DNA of 64,000 bases from Oscillibacter sp. MSJ-31 (GTDB lineage Bacteria > Bacillota > Clostridia > Oscillospirales > Oscillospiraceae), in the NCBI RefSeq assembly GCF_018918025.1, contig NZ_JAHLPT010000003.1, positions 62,001 to 126,000 on the forward strand, written 5' to 3'. Positions 30,437 through 39,866 of this stretch are shown piece by piece. Made by a program: the position numbers and the translations under genes. Each line of letters opens with the position of its first letter. Position 1 is the first letter of the stretch. The notes beneath the pieces were generated by a model. That model did no database searches. It was not told the origin of the DNA and saw only the letters and a list, made by a program, of their open reading frames with translations.

Positions 30437-32650
30437 ATGGGAGAGCGCACGACGGTCATCGGTACGATCCTCGCGGTCGTTTTCCAGAATGAGGAGAACG
30501 GCTATACGGTCGCGCGCATCGTCACGGACGACGGCGAGCCGGTGACGGTGGTGGGCTGCATCCCCTGCGCCGCGCCCGGCGAGGAGCTGATCCTGACCGG
30601 ACGCTACACGACGCATCCGCAGCACGGCGAGCAGTTCGCCGCCGATGAGGTGGAGCGGCATATGCCGACGGGCGAGACGGAGATCCTGAACTATCTCGCC
30701 TCCGGCGTGGTGCGCGGCATCGGACCGGCGACGGCGCAGAAGCTGGTGGATCGCTTCGGCGCGGACACGCTCGACGTGCTCGACGGCGAGCCGGAGAAGC
30801 TCAAGACCATCAAGGGCATCACCGACAAGCGCGCACGGGAGATCGCGGAGAGCTGGCACGAGCTTGCGGGTCTGCGGCGCGTGCTGGACTTCCTGACGAA
30901 GTACGACCTGCCGGTGGGGCTTGCGATGCAGCTTTTCCGGCGCTACGGCGCGGACGCGATGGACGCGCTGCGGCGCAACCCGTATCTCCTCAGCGGCGAG
31001 GCGTTCGGCGTGGATTTTTCCGTGTCGGACGAGATCGCGCTGTCGATGGGCTTTTCGGGCGATTCCTCCTGCCGCACGGAGGCGGGGGTGCTCTTTGAGC
31101 TGAGCCACAACGAGCAGAGCGGCGGACACGTGTTTCTGCCGCGGGAAAAGCTGGTCGCGGCGACGGCGCAGCTGCTCGATGGGGATACGGATACGGTGGA
31201 AAAGGCGCTCGACGATCTGCTCGAACGCGGAAGCGTCGTGCAGGAGCAGGTCGCGAACGTAGAGGGCTGCTATCTGCGGCGCTGCCACGAGGCGGAGACC
31301 TATGTGTGTACGCGCGTGCGCGCCATGCTTGCCGACAAGCCGGACAAGCTGCGCGGCGCGAAGAAGATCATCGACGAGATCGAGCGCGGACAGGGCATCG
31401 AGTATGCGCCATTGCAGCGGCAGGCCGTGGAGCTGGCTGCGCAGGAGGAGCTGCTGATCCTGACCGGCGGGCCGGGCACGGGCAAGACGACAAGCGTGCG
31501 CGGCATCGTGGCGCTCTTTGAGCGCATGGGGCTGGATGTGCTGCTCTGCGCGCCGACGGGGCGCGCCGCCAAGCGCATGGGCGAGCTGTGCGGCAAGGAG
31601 GCGCAGACCATCCACCGCCTGCTTGGCATGAGCTGGAACGAGCAGACGGGCGATGTGACCTTTACAAAAAACGAAAAGGAGCCTTTGGAGGCGGACGCGG
31701 TGATCGTGGACGAGACCTCGATGGTCGATCTGGCGCTGATGCGCGCGCTGCTCGCGGCGCTGCGGCCCGGCTGCCGGCTGGTGCTGGTGGGCGACCCCGA
31801 CCAGCTGCCGAGCGTCGGCGCGGGGAACGTGTTCGGCGATCTCATCCGCTCGGAGCGCGTTGCGACCGTAGCGCTCAAGGATATTTTCCGTCAGGCGGAG
31901 CGCAGCGCTATCGTGCGCAGCGCGCATCTGGTGAACGAGGGGCGGCTGCCGGAGCTGCAGAATACCGCCGCGAGCGATTTCTTCTTCCTCCCCCGCCGCG
32001 ACAGCGCGCGTCTGGTGGACACAGTGGTGGAGCTGTGCAGAACGAGGCTGCCCGAAAAGATGCACATTCCCGCCGAGAGCATTCAGGTGCTCACGGCGAC
32101 GCGCAAGGGCGACACCGGCACGGCGGCGCTCAACCGCGCCCTGCAGGCGGCGCTGAATCCCGCGGGTATGGGACGGCGCGAAAAGCGCTTCGGCGACCTT
32201 GTGTTCCGCGAGGGCGACCGCGTGATGCAGACACGCAACGACTATGATGTTTTATGGGAGCGCGAGGACGGCACGGCGGGCGCGGGCATCTTCAACGGCG
32301 ACGTGGGAAAGATCTTGCAGATCGACCCGAGCGGCGAGCTGATCTCCATCGCCTTTGACGACCGCGTGGCGACCTACACGGCGGATATGCTCGCGGAGCT
32401 GGACATGGCCTACGCCATGACCGTACATAAGGCGCAGGGCAGCGAGTACCGCGCGGTGATCTTCGTCAGCGCGCCGGCGGCGCCGGGGCTGATGGTGCGC
32501 GGGGTGCTCTACACCGCCATCACGCGAGCGCGGGAGCTGCTGATCCTCGTCGGGGACGACGTGAGCCTTGGGAAAATGGCGGCGAACGACCGCCGCACGC
32601 GCCGCTACAGCGGTCTGCGCTGGCGGCTCGGGAACGGAGGGACGGTATGA
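30437..32650 (+). CDS. recD2: ATP-dependent RecD2-like DNA helicase
   Basis: 737-aa superfamily 1 helicase (YrrC type). It has an N-terminal OB-like region, helix-hairpin-helix motifs (GVVRGIGPATAQKLVDRFG), Walker A TGGPGTGKTTSV, Walker B VIVDETSMVD, and the C-terminal UvrD-like motif MTVHKAQGSEYRAVI. RecD2 is used in mismatch and fork repair in organisms without RecBC partners for it. Overlaps comF by 4 bp (ATGA). Confidence 0.95.
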   Translation: MGERTTVIGTILAVVFQNEENGYTVARIVTDDGEPVTVVGCIPCAAPGEELILTGRYTTHPQHGEQFAADEVERHMPTGETEILNYLASGVVRGIGPATAQKLVDRFGADTLDVLDGEPEKLKTIKGITDKRAREIAESWHELAGLRRVLDFLTKYDLPVGLAMQLFRRYGADAMDALRRNPYLLSGEAFGVDFSVSDEIALSMGFSGDSSCRTEAGVLFELSHNEQSGGHVFLPREKLVAATAQLLDGDTDTVEKALDDLLERGSVVQEQVANVEGCYLRRCHEAETYVCTRVRAMLADKPDKLRGAKKIIDEIERGQGIEYAPLQRQAVELAAQEELLILTGGPGTGKTTSVRGIVALFERMGLDVLLCAPTGRAAKRMGELCGKEAQTIHRLLGMSWNEQTGDVTFTKNEKEPLEADAVIVDETSMVDLALMRALLAALRPGCRLVLVGDPDQLPSVGAGNVFGDLIRSERVATVALKDIFRQAERSAIVRSAHLVNEGRLPELQNTAASDFFFLPRRDSARLVDTVVELCRTRLPEKMHIPAESIQVLTATRKGDTGTAALNRALQAALNPAGMGRREKRFGDLVFREGDRVMQTRNDYDVLWEREDGTAGAGIFNGDVGKILQIDPSGELISIAFDDRVATYTADMLAELDMAYAMTVHKAQGSEYRAVIFVSAPAAPGLMVRGVLYTAITRARELLILVGDDVSLGKMAANDRRTRRYSGLRWRLGNGGTV

Positions 32651-33327
32651 GCCTGAAAGAAAAGCTGCTCGACCTGTTTTTCCCGCCGCGGTGCGCGTTC
32701 TGCCGCCGGACGGGCGTGCATGGCGTGTGCGCGGACTGCGAGAGGACGCTCCCCTACGCGAAGGTGCAGCTGTGCGAGGGCGCGGGCTTCGGGAGGTGCG
32801 CCTCTCCCCTGCTCTATGAGGATGCGGTGCGCGAGAGCCTGCTGCTCTTCAAGTTCCACGGCGCGCAGAGCGCCGCCGAGGGCTACGGCGAGCTGCTCGC
32901 CCGCTGCGCGGCAGAGGAGCTGGGCGGCCAGTTCGACACGGTGACGTGGGTGCCGGTGAGTAAAAAGCGCGAACACGAGCGCGGCTACGATCAGGCGTAC
33001 CTGCTGGCGAAGGAAACGGCAAGGCATTGGGGTATCGAGCCGGTGCGGCTGCTGCGGAAAACGAGAAACAACGCCGCGCAGTCCGGGCTGTCCTCTGCCG
33101 CCGAGCGGCGGGGCAATGTGCTGGGCGTTTACACGGCGGAAAATATTGACAAGATCCGCGGCGCAAAAATTCTGCTCATCGACGATATTCTGACCACCGG
33201 AGCGACGCTGAGCGAATGTGTGCGCGTGCTCAGGGAGGCCGGCGCGGCGGATGTGGTGTGCGCGACGCTCGCCCGCGCCGTGACGGAAAAGGAAAAGGAC
33301 GGCGCAAGGCGCGGGACACCGGTGTGA
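32647..33327 (+). CDS. comF: ComF-family phosphoribosyltransferase-like protein
   Basis: 226-aa protein with an N-terminal zinc finger (CAFCRRTGVHGVCADCER) and a type I phosphoribosyltransferase domain. The PRPP-loop is KILLIDDILTTGATLSE. ComF acts in DNA uptake in competent bacteria, but the family is also common in bacteria without known competence. Start overlaps the recD2 stop. Confidence 0.92.
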   Translation: MSLKEKLLDLFFPPRCAFCRRTGVHGVCADCERTLPYAKVQLCEGAGFGRCASPLLYEDAVRESLLLFKFHGAQSAAEGYGELLARCAAEELGGQFDTVTWVPVSKKREHERGYDQAYLLAKETARHWGIEPVRLLRKTRNNAAQSGLSSAAERRGNVLGVYTAENIDKIRGAKILLIDDILTTGATLSECVRVLREAGAADVVCATLARAVTEKEKDGARRGTPV

Positions 33328-33379
33328 TTTGGCACACGCCCTGCGGCACATAGATGCGGCAAAATCACACACAATGCTA

Positions 33380-33408
33380 TTGCAAAACCGTTTTTCAGCC
33401 GCTATAAT
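33380..33408 (+). promoter_or_regulatory. Promoter of mreB
   Basis: TTGCAA (33380-33385), 17 bp, TATAAT (33403-33408), 70 bp before the start. Confidence 0.7.
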
Positions 33409-33477
33409 AGAAAAGCAAGCGAGAAAAAATGCGGATATTTCCGCCGGAATACAAAGGAAAATGAGAGAGGTAGCATT

Positions 33478-34506
33478 ATGTGTTCACTGGCAAAGGACAT
33501 CGGTATCGACCTCGGTACCGCGTCGGTTCTGATCTATGTAAAGGACAAGGGCATCGTGCTCAACGAGCCGAGCGTGGTGGCCATTGATAAGGATACGGGC
33601 AAGCTGCTGAAGGTCGGCGCGGACGCGCAGGCCATGCTGGGCCGCACGCCCGGCAACATCGTCGCGATCCGCCCCCTGCGCGAGGGCGTTATCTCCGACT
33701 ACGAGGTGACCGAGCGGATGCTCAAGGAGTTCATCCACAAGGTCATGGGCTTCCAGTTCTTCAAGCCGCGCATCATCATCTGCGTGCCCTCCGGCATCAC
33801 CGAGGTCGAGGAGCGCGCGGTCATCGACGCGGGCATTCAGGCGGGCGCGCGCCGCGTGTACCTCATTGAGGAGCCGGTCGCGGCGGCCATCGGCGCGGGC
33901 ATCGACATCACCCAGCCCGACGGTCACTTCATCATCGACATCGGCGGCGGCACGAGCGATATTGCGGTCATCTCCCTCTCCGGCGTGGTCGAGAGCGCGT
34001 CCATCAAGGTCGCGGGCGACCAGTTCAACGAGGCGGTCGTAAAGTATATGCGCCGCAAGCACAACCTGCTCATCGGCGAGCGCACGGCGGAGGAAATGAA
34101 GATGAGCATCGGCTGCGTCTTCCCGCCCGAGGAGGAAATGACGATGGAGATCAAGGGCCGCTGCCTGCTCACGGGCCTGCCCAAGCTCATCACCGTGACC
34201 TCCACCGAGATGATGGACGCCTTTGAGGAGCCGGTCGAGCGCATCATGGAGGCGGTGCATCAGGTCCTCGAACGCACGCCGCCCGAGCTGGTGGCTGACA
34301 TTTCCAGCAACGGTATCGTGATGACCGGCGGCGGCAGCCTGATCCGCGGCTTTGATAAGCTGGTCACGGCGCGCACGGGCATCCACACGGTCGTGGCGGA
34401 GAATGCCATTCAGTGCGTTGCCGAGGGCACGGGCAAGAGTCTCGAAAGCGTCGGCGAGATGAAGGACGGCACGATGAACCTGAGCCGCCGCAAGCAGATC
34501 AACTGA
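33478..34506 (+). CDS. mreB: MreB/Mbl rod-shape actin homologue
   Basis: 342-aa actin-like protein that organises cell-wall elongation under the membrane. Visible nucleotide-binding motifs are DIGIDLGTASVLIY (phosphate 1), FIIDIGGGTSDIAVI (phosphate 2) and GIVMTGGGSLIRG (adenosine). It stands alone, without mreC/mreD, so it may correspond to Mbl or MreBH; the sequence alone does not decide. GAGAGG upstream serves as ribosome site. Confidence 0.94.
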   Translation: MCSLAKDIGIDLGTASVLIYVKDKGIVLNEPSVVAIDKDTGKLLKVGADAQAMLGRTPGNIVAIRPLREGVISDYEVTERMLKEFIHKVMGFQFFKPRIIICVPSGITEVEERAVIDAGIQAGARRVYLIEEPVAAAIGAGIDITQPDGHFIIDIGGGTSDIAVISLSGVVESASIKVAGDQFNEAVVKYMRRKHNLLIGERTAEEMKMSIGCVFPPEEEMTMEIKGRCLLTGLPKLITVTSTEMMDAFEEPVERIMEAVHQVLERTPPELVADISSNGIVMTGGGSLIRGFDKLVTARTGIHTVVAENAIQCVAEGTGKSLESVGEMKDGTMNLSRRKQIN

Positions 34507-34515
34507 ACAGAGAGC

Positions 34516-34554
34516 AAAGGGGGCTTCGACCGGCTGGTCGAAGCCCCTTTTCCC
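34516..34554. terminator. Terminator between mreB and fchA
   Basis: A 14-bp stem (about 34517-34531 with 34536-34550, one bulge) followed by TTTTCCCTTTT. The genes on both sides converge here. Confidence 0.85.
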
Positions 34555-34598
34555 TTTTACGGAGGAAGGGCGCGGCCATTTGGCTGCGCCCTTCTGCC

Positions 34599-35234
34599 TT
34601 ATTTCTTTTCGATGACCTTGAGGACCTTTTCGTAGCACTCCTCGGCGAGCGGGATGGCGTGGGCCAGCATGGCCTCGCCCTTGTGGCAGCACTCGTCCGC
34701 GTACTCCTTGTCCTTGAGGGATGAGAGGTTGATGAGGACGTTGAGCCACGCGCTCTGCATGGCAGTCTTGAGCGTCAGCGCCGCAATGCCGAGGTCGCTC
34801 ACGACATTCGGATTGGTCGTGCCGACGAGCGTTGCGAGCAGGTCGATGGATTCCAGACAGACCTCCATCATCGTCAGGGGGACCTCCGTGCAGTTGCGGA
34901 AGCTCGCCTGCACCGCGCCGCGGCGAATGGCCTTCTGGGCGTCATTCTCCTTGGGCAGGGCGAGGGATTCGATGAGCACGTCGAACACCTCGCTGTCGCG
35001 GTTCATCACGTCCACAAAGCGCTCCTTCAACTCGTTGCCCTTGGCGATGGCGTCGAGAATGCGCTCACGGTCGTCCTCAAAGCCCTTTTTGGAGAGCGTG
35101 AGGCCGTTGACCATCATGGTCAGCGCGACGCCGATGCCGCCCGCCAGACCCGCGACCGCGCCGCCGCCGGGGGCGGGCGCGTCGGAGCCGACCGCGTTGA
35201 TGAGCTCTGTGACCTTCATATCCGCAATTTTCAT
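34599..35234 (-). CDS. fchA: Formiminotetrahydrofolate cyclodeaminase (FchA family)
   Basis: 211-aa protein of the FTCD cyclodeaminase fold. It converts 5-formimino-THF to 5,10-methenyl-THF and ammonia. The family's N-terminal glycine motif appears as APAPGGGAVAGLAGGIGVAL; the body is all-helical. Downstream of fhs by 30 bp on the same strand. Together they form the end of folate-dependent histidine or purine fermentation, in which formyl-THF yields formate and ATP. Confidence 0.9.
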   Translation of the reverse strand: MKIADMKVTELINAVGSDAPAPGGGAVAGLAGGIGVALTMMVNGLTLSKKGFEDDRERILDAIAKGNELKERFVDVMNRDSEVFDVLIESLALPKENDAQKAIRRGAVQASFRNCTEVPLTMMEVCLESIDLLATLVGTTNPNVVSDLGIAALTLKTAMQSAWLNVLINLSSLKDKEYADECCHKGEAMLAHAIPLAEECYEKVLKVIEKK

Positions 35235-35264
35235 GGAAAGACCCTCCTTAGGGGCGTGTAAATT

Positions 35265-36926
35265 TTAGAACAGGCCCGTGATCCTGCCGTTTTCGTCCAC
35301 GTCGATCTTCTCGGCGGACGGGACCTTGGGCAGACCCGGCATGGTCATAATGTCGCCGGTCTTGGCGACAAGGAAGCCCGCGCCGGCGTTGACCTTGAGG
35401 TCGCGCACGGTGATCTTGAAGCCGCGGGGCGCGCCGAGCTTGCCCGCGTCGTCGGAGAAGGAGAACTGGGTCTTGGCCATGCAGATGGGCAGATTATCAA
35501 AGCCGAGGTCGGTGAGCTGCTTGAGCTGCTTCTTCGCGGGGGCGGAGATGATGACGCCGTCAGCGTGATAGACCTTGGTGGCGATGGCGTTGAGCTTGGC
35601 CTCGATGCTGTCGTTCACGTCGTAGACGTACTGGAAGTGGTCGGGCTCCTCGCAGAGGCGGACGACCTCCTCGGCGAGCGCCTTGCCGCCCTCGCCGCCC
35701 TTGGCCCAGACCTCGCTCAAACGGACGTTGACGCCCAGCTCGCGGCACTTGCTCTCGACGAGCGCAAGCTCGGCGGCGGTGTCGGTCGGGAAGGCGTTGA
35801 CGGCGACGACGCAGGGCAGGCCATAGACGTTCTTGACGTTGTCAACGTGCTGGAGGAGGTTCGGCAGACCCTTTTCAAGGGCTTCGAGGTTCTCATTGTT
35901 CAGCTCGGCCTTGGGCACGCCGCCGTGGTACTTCAGGGCGCGGACGGTGGCGACGATGACGACGGCGTTGGGATGGAAGCCGGCGGCGCGGCACTTGATG
36001 TCGAGGAACTTCTCGGCGCCGAGGTCGGCGGCGAAGCCTGCCTCGGTGACGGTGTAGTCGCTCAGGCGCATGGCCGTTTCCGTGGCTTGCAGGGAGTTGC
36101 AGCCGTGGGCAATGTTGGCGAACGGGCCGCCGTGGATGAAGGCGGGCGTGCCCTCGAGGGTCTGAACAAGGTTGGGCTTGATGGCGTCCTTCAAGAGCGC
36201 GGCCATCGCGCCCTCGGCCTTGAGGTCGTGCGCGGTGACGGGCTGATCGTCATAGGTGTAGGCGACGACCATCTTGGCAAGGCGCGCCTTGAGGTCGGCG
36301 AGGTCGGAGGACAGGCACAGCACCGCCATGATCTCGCTGGCGACGGTGATCTCAAAGCCGTCCTCGCGCGGCACGCCGCTGGCCTTGCCGCCGAGACCGT
36401 CGATGATGTGGCGGAGCTGACGGTCATTCATATCGACCGCGCGCTTCCAGACGATGCGGCGGGGGTCGATGTTCAGGGCGTTGCCCTGCTGGATGTGGTT
36501 GTCGAGCATGGCGGCGAGCAGGTTGTTCGCTGCGCCGATGGCGTGGAAGTCGCCGGTGAAGTGGAGGTTGATGTCCTCCATCGGGACGACCTGGGCGTAG
36601 CCGCCGCCCGCCGCGCCGCCCTTGACGCCGAACACGGGGCCGAGGGAGGGCTCACGCAGGCAGACCATGGTCTTCTTGCCGATTTTGTTGAGCGCGTCGG
36701 CCAGGCCGACGGAGGTGGTGGTCTTGCCCTCACCTGCGGGCGTGGGGCTGATGGCGGTGACGAGGATCAGCTTCGCCTTGCGGGGCAGCTTGCGGATCTC
36801 GGTAAGGTCGAGCTTGGCCTTGTACTTGCCGTAAAGCTCGAGGTGCTGCTCGTCGATGCCGGCGGCAGCGGCGATCTCAGTGATGGGCTTCATTTCGTGC
36901 GCCTGGGCGATCTCAATATCGGTCAT
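35265..36926 (-). CDS. fhs: Formate--tetrahydrofolate ligase
   Basis: 553-aa enzyme that interconverts formate, ATP and THF with 10-formyl-THF. It can conserve ATP when run in reverse. The P-loop is [20 protein letters not shown] and a later strand reads [20 protein letters not shown]. The start [15 protein letters not shown] at 36926 follows GGAGGTACC; the frame is open for 95 codons upstream but those are not Fhs-like. Confidence 0.96.
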   Translation of the reverse strand: MTDIEIAQAHEMKPITEIAAAAGIDEQHLELYGKYKAKLDLTEIRKLPRKAKLILVTAISPTPAGEGKTTTSVGLADALNKIGKKTMVCLREPSLGPVFGVKGGAAGGGYAQVVPMEDINLHFTGDFHAIGAANNLLAAMLDNHIQQGNALNIDPRRIVWKRAVDMNDRQLRHIIDGLGGKASGVPREDGFEITVASEIMAVLCLSSDLADLKARLAKMVVAYTYDDQPVTAHDLKAEGAMAALLKDAIKPNLVQTLEGTPAFIHGGPFANIAHGCNSLQATETAMRLSDYTVTEAGFAADLGAEKFLDIKCRAAGFHPNAVVIVATVRALKYHGGVPKAELNNENLEALEKGLPNLLQHVDNVKNVYGLPCVVAVNAFPTDTAAELALVESKCRELGVNVRLSEVWAKGGEGGKALAEEVVRLCEEPDHFQYVYDVNDSIEAKLNAIATKVYHADGVIISAPAKKQLKQLTDLGFDNLPICMAKTQFSFSDDAGKLGAPRGFKITVRDLKVNAGAGFLVAKTGDIMTMPGLPKVPSAEKIDVDENGRITGLF

Positions 36927-36991
36927 GTGAAGGTACCTCCTGATACAATATGTTAAAAAGTGCGGTTTTCCCGGTCGGATAACTTGTGAGT

Positions 36992-37020
36992 ATTGTACCA
37001 AAATGCAGGAGGAAGGTAAA
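36992..37020 (-). promoter_or_regulatory. Promoter of fhs-fchA
   Basis: On the minus strand, TTTACC (37015-37020), 17 bp, TACAAT (36992-36997), about 65 bp before fhs. Confidence 0.55.
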
Positions 37021-37083
37021 CAACTTTCACGAGCCACTTTTTCGGTATCGGTTAAAAATTTTAAGCGTTCGGTCGGCGAGGGC

Positions 37084-37869
37084 TTACAGCGTGATGCACA
37101 TGGGCTCGTCGAGGGTGACGGGGCCGCCGATGGCGGCGGAAACGACCGCGCCGCCGCGGCGCTCGATGCTCGCGCGGACGACGCCCGCGGGCTGGAAATA
37201 GTCCTGCTCAAAGAGACCGTCCGCGAGCCCTGTACTCTCGGCGACGGCGCAGGCGATGGTGCCGCTGCCGCAGCTCCCCTCCCAGATGAGGGTGCCGGTG
37301 TCCACGACCTTGACGAGCGGCGTCATGCGGTGGCTCGTGCGGTCGAGGAAAATGACGCCGTAGGCGTCCAGCCCCTCAATGGCGGAAAACAGCGGCTCGG
37401 CGGCGCGGAAGAAGTCCTCGCTCGGCGCGACGCCCTCGATCACGAGGTGGGCGATGCCGGCGAGGTCGACCAGCGTGCCCGCATGGCCCTCGACCTCCGC
37501 CGCGCGCACGGCGCGCGGGAGCGGCATTTCGGCGCGGGCGGCGCCCCGCGCAAGATCGACCGCGGCGGTGACGACGTGATCGCAGCCGCTGACGCGGAGA
37601 CTTACTTCGGAGAGACCGCCCCGCTGCCGCGCGACGTACATCGCATAGGCGCGGGTGGCGTTGCCGCAGAACTCGCCGCCCATCATCTCCATGCGGCCGT
37701 CGGTGTCCGCGTCCGCGGGGCAGGCAAAGCCGACCTGATCGATCTTCATATCGGGCAGCCGGCGCATCAGCTCGGCGGCGAGCGCCGCGCGGCGCTCCCT
37801 TTCGATGGGGTCGAGGACAAAAAGCGTGATGTTTCCGGCGGGATCGGCGCGCAGGACGTTGAGCTTCAT
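37084..37869 (-). CDS. DapF-fold cofactor-independent racemase/epimerase, possibly histidine racemase
   Basis: 261-aa protein of the diaminopimelate-epimerase superfamily. The two catalytic cysteines sit in [11 protein letters not shown] (Cys68) and GSCGSGTIA (Cys200). These are the thiol acid/base pair of PLP-independent racemases, but with Ala-Thr where DapF has Gly-Ala in CGNGAR. It is next to hutH and not to lysine or peptidoglycan genes. DapF-fold histidine racemases are known (CntK of staphylopine synthesis). Histidine as substrate is therefore a reasonable inference, while meso-diaminopimelate remains possible. Start [13 protein letters not shown] at 37869, AAGGAGG upstream. Confidence 0.82.
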   Translation of the reverse strand: MKLNVLRADPAGNITLFVLDPIERERRAALAAELMRRLPDMKIDQVGFACPADADTDGRMEMMGGEFCGNATRAYAMYVARQRGGLSEVSLRVSGCDHVVTAAVDLARGAARAEMPLPRAVRAAEVEGHAGTLVDLAGIAHLVIEGVAPSEDFFRAAEPLFSAIEGLDAYGVIFLDRTSHRMTPLVKVVDTGTLIWEGSCGSGTIACAVAESTGLADGLFEQDYFQPAGVVRASIERRGGAVVSAAIGGPVTLDEPMCITL

Positions 37870-37903
37870 AGAGATGCCTCCTTGCTTTTTTCGTATGCCG
37901 CTT

Positions 37904-37945
37904 AAAAAAAGAAGGTGTAAAGTCTTGGAATGACTTTACACCTTC
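37904..37945 (-). terminator. Terminator or attenuator between hutH and the DapF-like gene
   Basis: A perfect 14-bp stem (37932-37945 with 37911-37924) followed on the minus strand by seven T residues (37910-37904). Only 34 bp separate it from the racemase start, with no room for a normal promoter downstream. Partial read-through is likely if the two genes are to be co-expressed. Confidence 0.85.
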
Positions 37946-37970
37946 TCGGGGAATGTGTCAACTCGGAAAA

Positions 37971-39539
37971 TTACTCAAAGTCGGGGATATACTCCTTGAC
38001 GATGTCGAGCAGCTCGCCGGAGCGGATCATCTTCTCCACCGCGCGGATGTCGGGCCAGATCTCGCGGTCCACTTCGTAGAACGCGACTTCCTTGCGGACG
38101 TGCTGGTAGATGGCTTCGTGCAGCGGGGTGAGGCCCTGACCGTGGGTGTTCAGGCGGCGGCGGATGTCGATGGCCTGGCAGGCGGTCAGCAGCTCGTCGG
38201 CGAGGACGTCCTGCGTGTTCTGCAGGATCATCTTGGCCTTACGGGCGGCGGTGGTGCCCATGGAGACGATGTCCTCCTGGTTGGCGGAGGAGGGGATGGA
38301 GTCCACGGAGGCGGGATGCGCGTAGACCTTGTTCTCGCTGACCATGGAGGCCGCGGCGTACTGGACGATCATGAAGCCGGAGTTGACGCCCGCCTGCGTG
38401 GTGAGGAAGGCGGTCAGGCCGTTGCTGAGCGCGGGGTTGACCATGCGCTCGGTGCGGCGCTCGGACGCGTCGGCGATCTCGCTGGCGGCGATGCCGAGGA
38501 AGTCGAACGGGAGAGCCATGGGCTCGCCGTGGAAGTTGCCGCCGGAGATAACGGCCTCGTCGTCGAGGAACATCAGCGGGTTGTCGGTGACGGCGTTGAG
38601 CTCGATCTCGACCTTCTCACGGACGTACTCGAGCGCGTCGCGGCAGGCGCCGTGCAGCTGCGGGATGCAGCGCAGGGCATAAGCGTCCTGCACGCGGTCG
38701 GACTGGCAGTTGTCGAGGATCTCGGAGCCGGCGAGCAGCTTGCGCATATTCGCGGCGACGAGCATCTGGCCCTTCTGGCCGCGCACCTGATGGATGCGGG
38801 GATCGAAGGCGTTGCGAAGGCCGGTCAGACCCTCCATGGACAGGGACGCGATCACGTCGCCGAGCTGGGCGGCGCAGATGGAATCGTACAGGGCCAGCGC
38901 GCCGACGGAGGTCATCGCACAGGTGCCGTTGGTCATGCCGAGGCCTTCCTTGGACACGAGCGTGTCGAGGGTGGCAATGCCGGCCTTGGCCATCGCCTCC
39001 GCGCCGGTCATCTTCACGCCCTCATACATGGCCTCACCCTTGCCGAGCATGGGCAGCGTCATGTGGGCGAGAGGCGCGAGGTCGCCGGAGGAGCCGAGGG
39101 AGCCCTTCTGGGGAACGATGGGGGTAACGCCCTTGTTGAGCATCTCGAGAAGCATCTCAACGAGGAGGGGGCGCACGCCGCTCACGCCGCCGCACAGGGC
39201 GTTGGCGCGCAGGAGCATCATGCCGCGCACGATCTCGTCGGCATAAGGCTCGCCGGCGGCGGTGCAGTGGCTGAGGATCAGGTTGGTGGAGAGCTGGTTG
39301 CTCATCTCCTTGGGGACGGCGACCTTCTGGAACTCACCGAAGCCGGTGGTGATGCCGTAGGCCACGCGGCCCTCGGCGGCGATCTTCTCGGCGAGCGCAC
39401 GGGACTTCTGCATCGCTTCGAGAGCGGAAGGGGCCAGCTCGACCGTGGCGTTGTAGCGCGCGATGGCGACAAAGGATTCAAGCGTCAGGCTGTGGCCGTC
39501 GACCACAACGTGCTTGATCGCGGTGGGATTCATGATCAT
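37971..39539 (-). CDS. hutH: Histidine ammonia-lyase
   Basis: Converts L-histidine to trans-urocanate and ammonia, the first step of histidine degradation. The 522-aa protein has the lyase-family segments YGITTGFGEF and ILSHCTAAGEP, and GSLGSSGDLAPLAH, where the MIO cofactor forms. Ser90-His91 is the pair that marks histidine-specific enzymes as opposed to PAL (Phe-Leu) and TAL (His-Leu). The MIO triad reads Ser-Ser-Gly (150-152) instead of the usual Ala-Ser-Gly. Start ATG 39539 follows AAGAGGC; a second ATG lies two codons on. hutU and hutI are not in the window. Confidence 0.93.
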   Translation of the reverse strand: MIMNPTAIKHVVVDGHSLTLESFVAIARYNATVELAPSALEAMQKSRALAEKIAAEGRVAYGITTGFGEFQKVAVPKEMSNQLSTNLILSHCTAAGEPYADEIVRGMMLLRANALCGGVSGVRPLLVEMLLEMLNKGVTPIVPQKGSLGSSGDLAPLAHMTLPMLGKGEAMYEGVKMTGAEAMAKAGIATLDTLVSKEGLGMTNGTCAMTSVGALALYDSICAAQLGDVIASLSMEGLTGLRNAFDPRIHQVRGQKGQMLVAANMRKLLAGSEILDNCQSDRVQDAYALRCIPQLHGACRDALEYVREKVEIELNAVTDNPLMFLDDEAVISGGNFHGEPMALPFDFLGIAASEIADASERRTERMVNPALSNGLTAFLTTQAGVNSGFMIVQYAAASMVSENKVYAHPASVDSIPSSANQEDIVSMGTTAARKAKMILQNTQDVLADELLTACQAIDIRRRLNTHGQGLTPLHEAIYQHVRKEVAFYEVDREIWPDIRAVEKMIRSGELLDIVKEYIPDFE

Positions 39540-39706
39540 GGTAGTTGCCTCTTTTCTTAATAGTTGCCGAATGGCACGATCTCGATGCTGTGATGTGAGA
39601 AGTTTTTTCCGGAGGCTGTGCTTCGATAGACGTCTGCCCATGACGTCCGGCGCACCTGCCGGTGAGTTGACTCAGCCAAAGGTGGTGTGGTTTGGTTGAT
39701 GGCTTT

Positions 39707-39735
39707 AGGATAGCACAAATTTTGTGCAAAATCAA
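39707..39735 (-). promoter_or_regulatory. hutH promoter with palindromic operator in the spacer
   Basis: On the minus strand, TTGATT (39730-39735), 17 bp, TATCCT (39707-39712). The spacer contains the perfect palindrome GCACAAATTTTGTGC (39713-39727), a likely repressor site. The roughly 165-nt transcribed leader (39540-39706) has several weak hairpins and no ORF or known riboswitch that I can recognise. The 131 bp upstream (39736-39866) look featureless. Confidence 0.6.
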
Positions 39736-39866
39736 TAGGAATTGCTGTTAATTTTTCTGTAATATTGTGCGGCATCACTATATTACGGCGCTGTGCTGCT
39801 GTGCTATCACAGACCGAACGAAAATCGGCGGAGAAAAGAGAGGGCTGCGGCGCGGGCGGAGCATGG

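Noticed and set aside
36927-37083. Possible THF riboswitch in front of fhs
   Set aside because: The leader lacks the conserved aptamer blocks seen upstream of folT; only a plain promoter is visible.
36927-37211. 95-codon N-terminal extension of fhs
   Set aside because: It is antisense to the end of the DapF-like gene and covers the fhs promoter; Fhs proteins start at the chosen ATG with GGAGGT before it.
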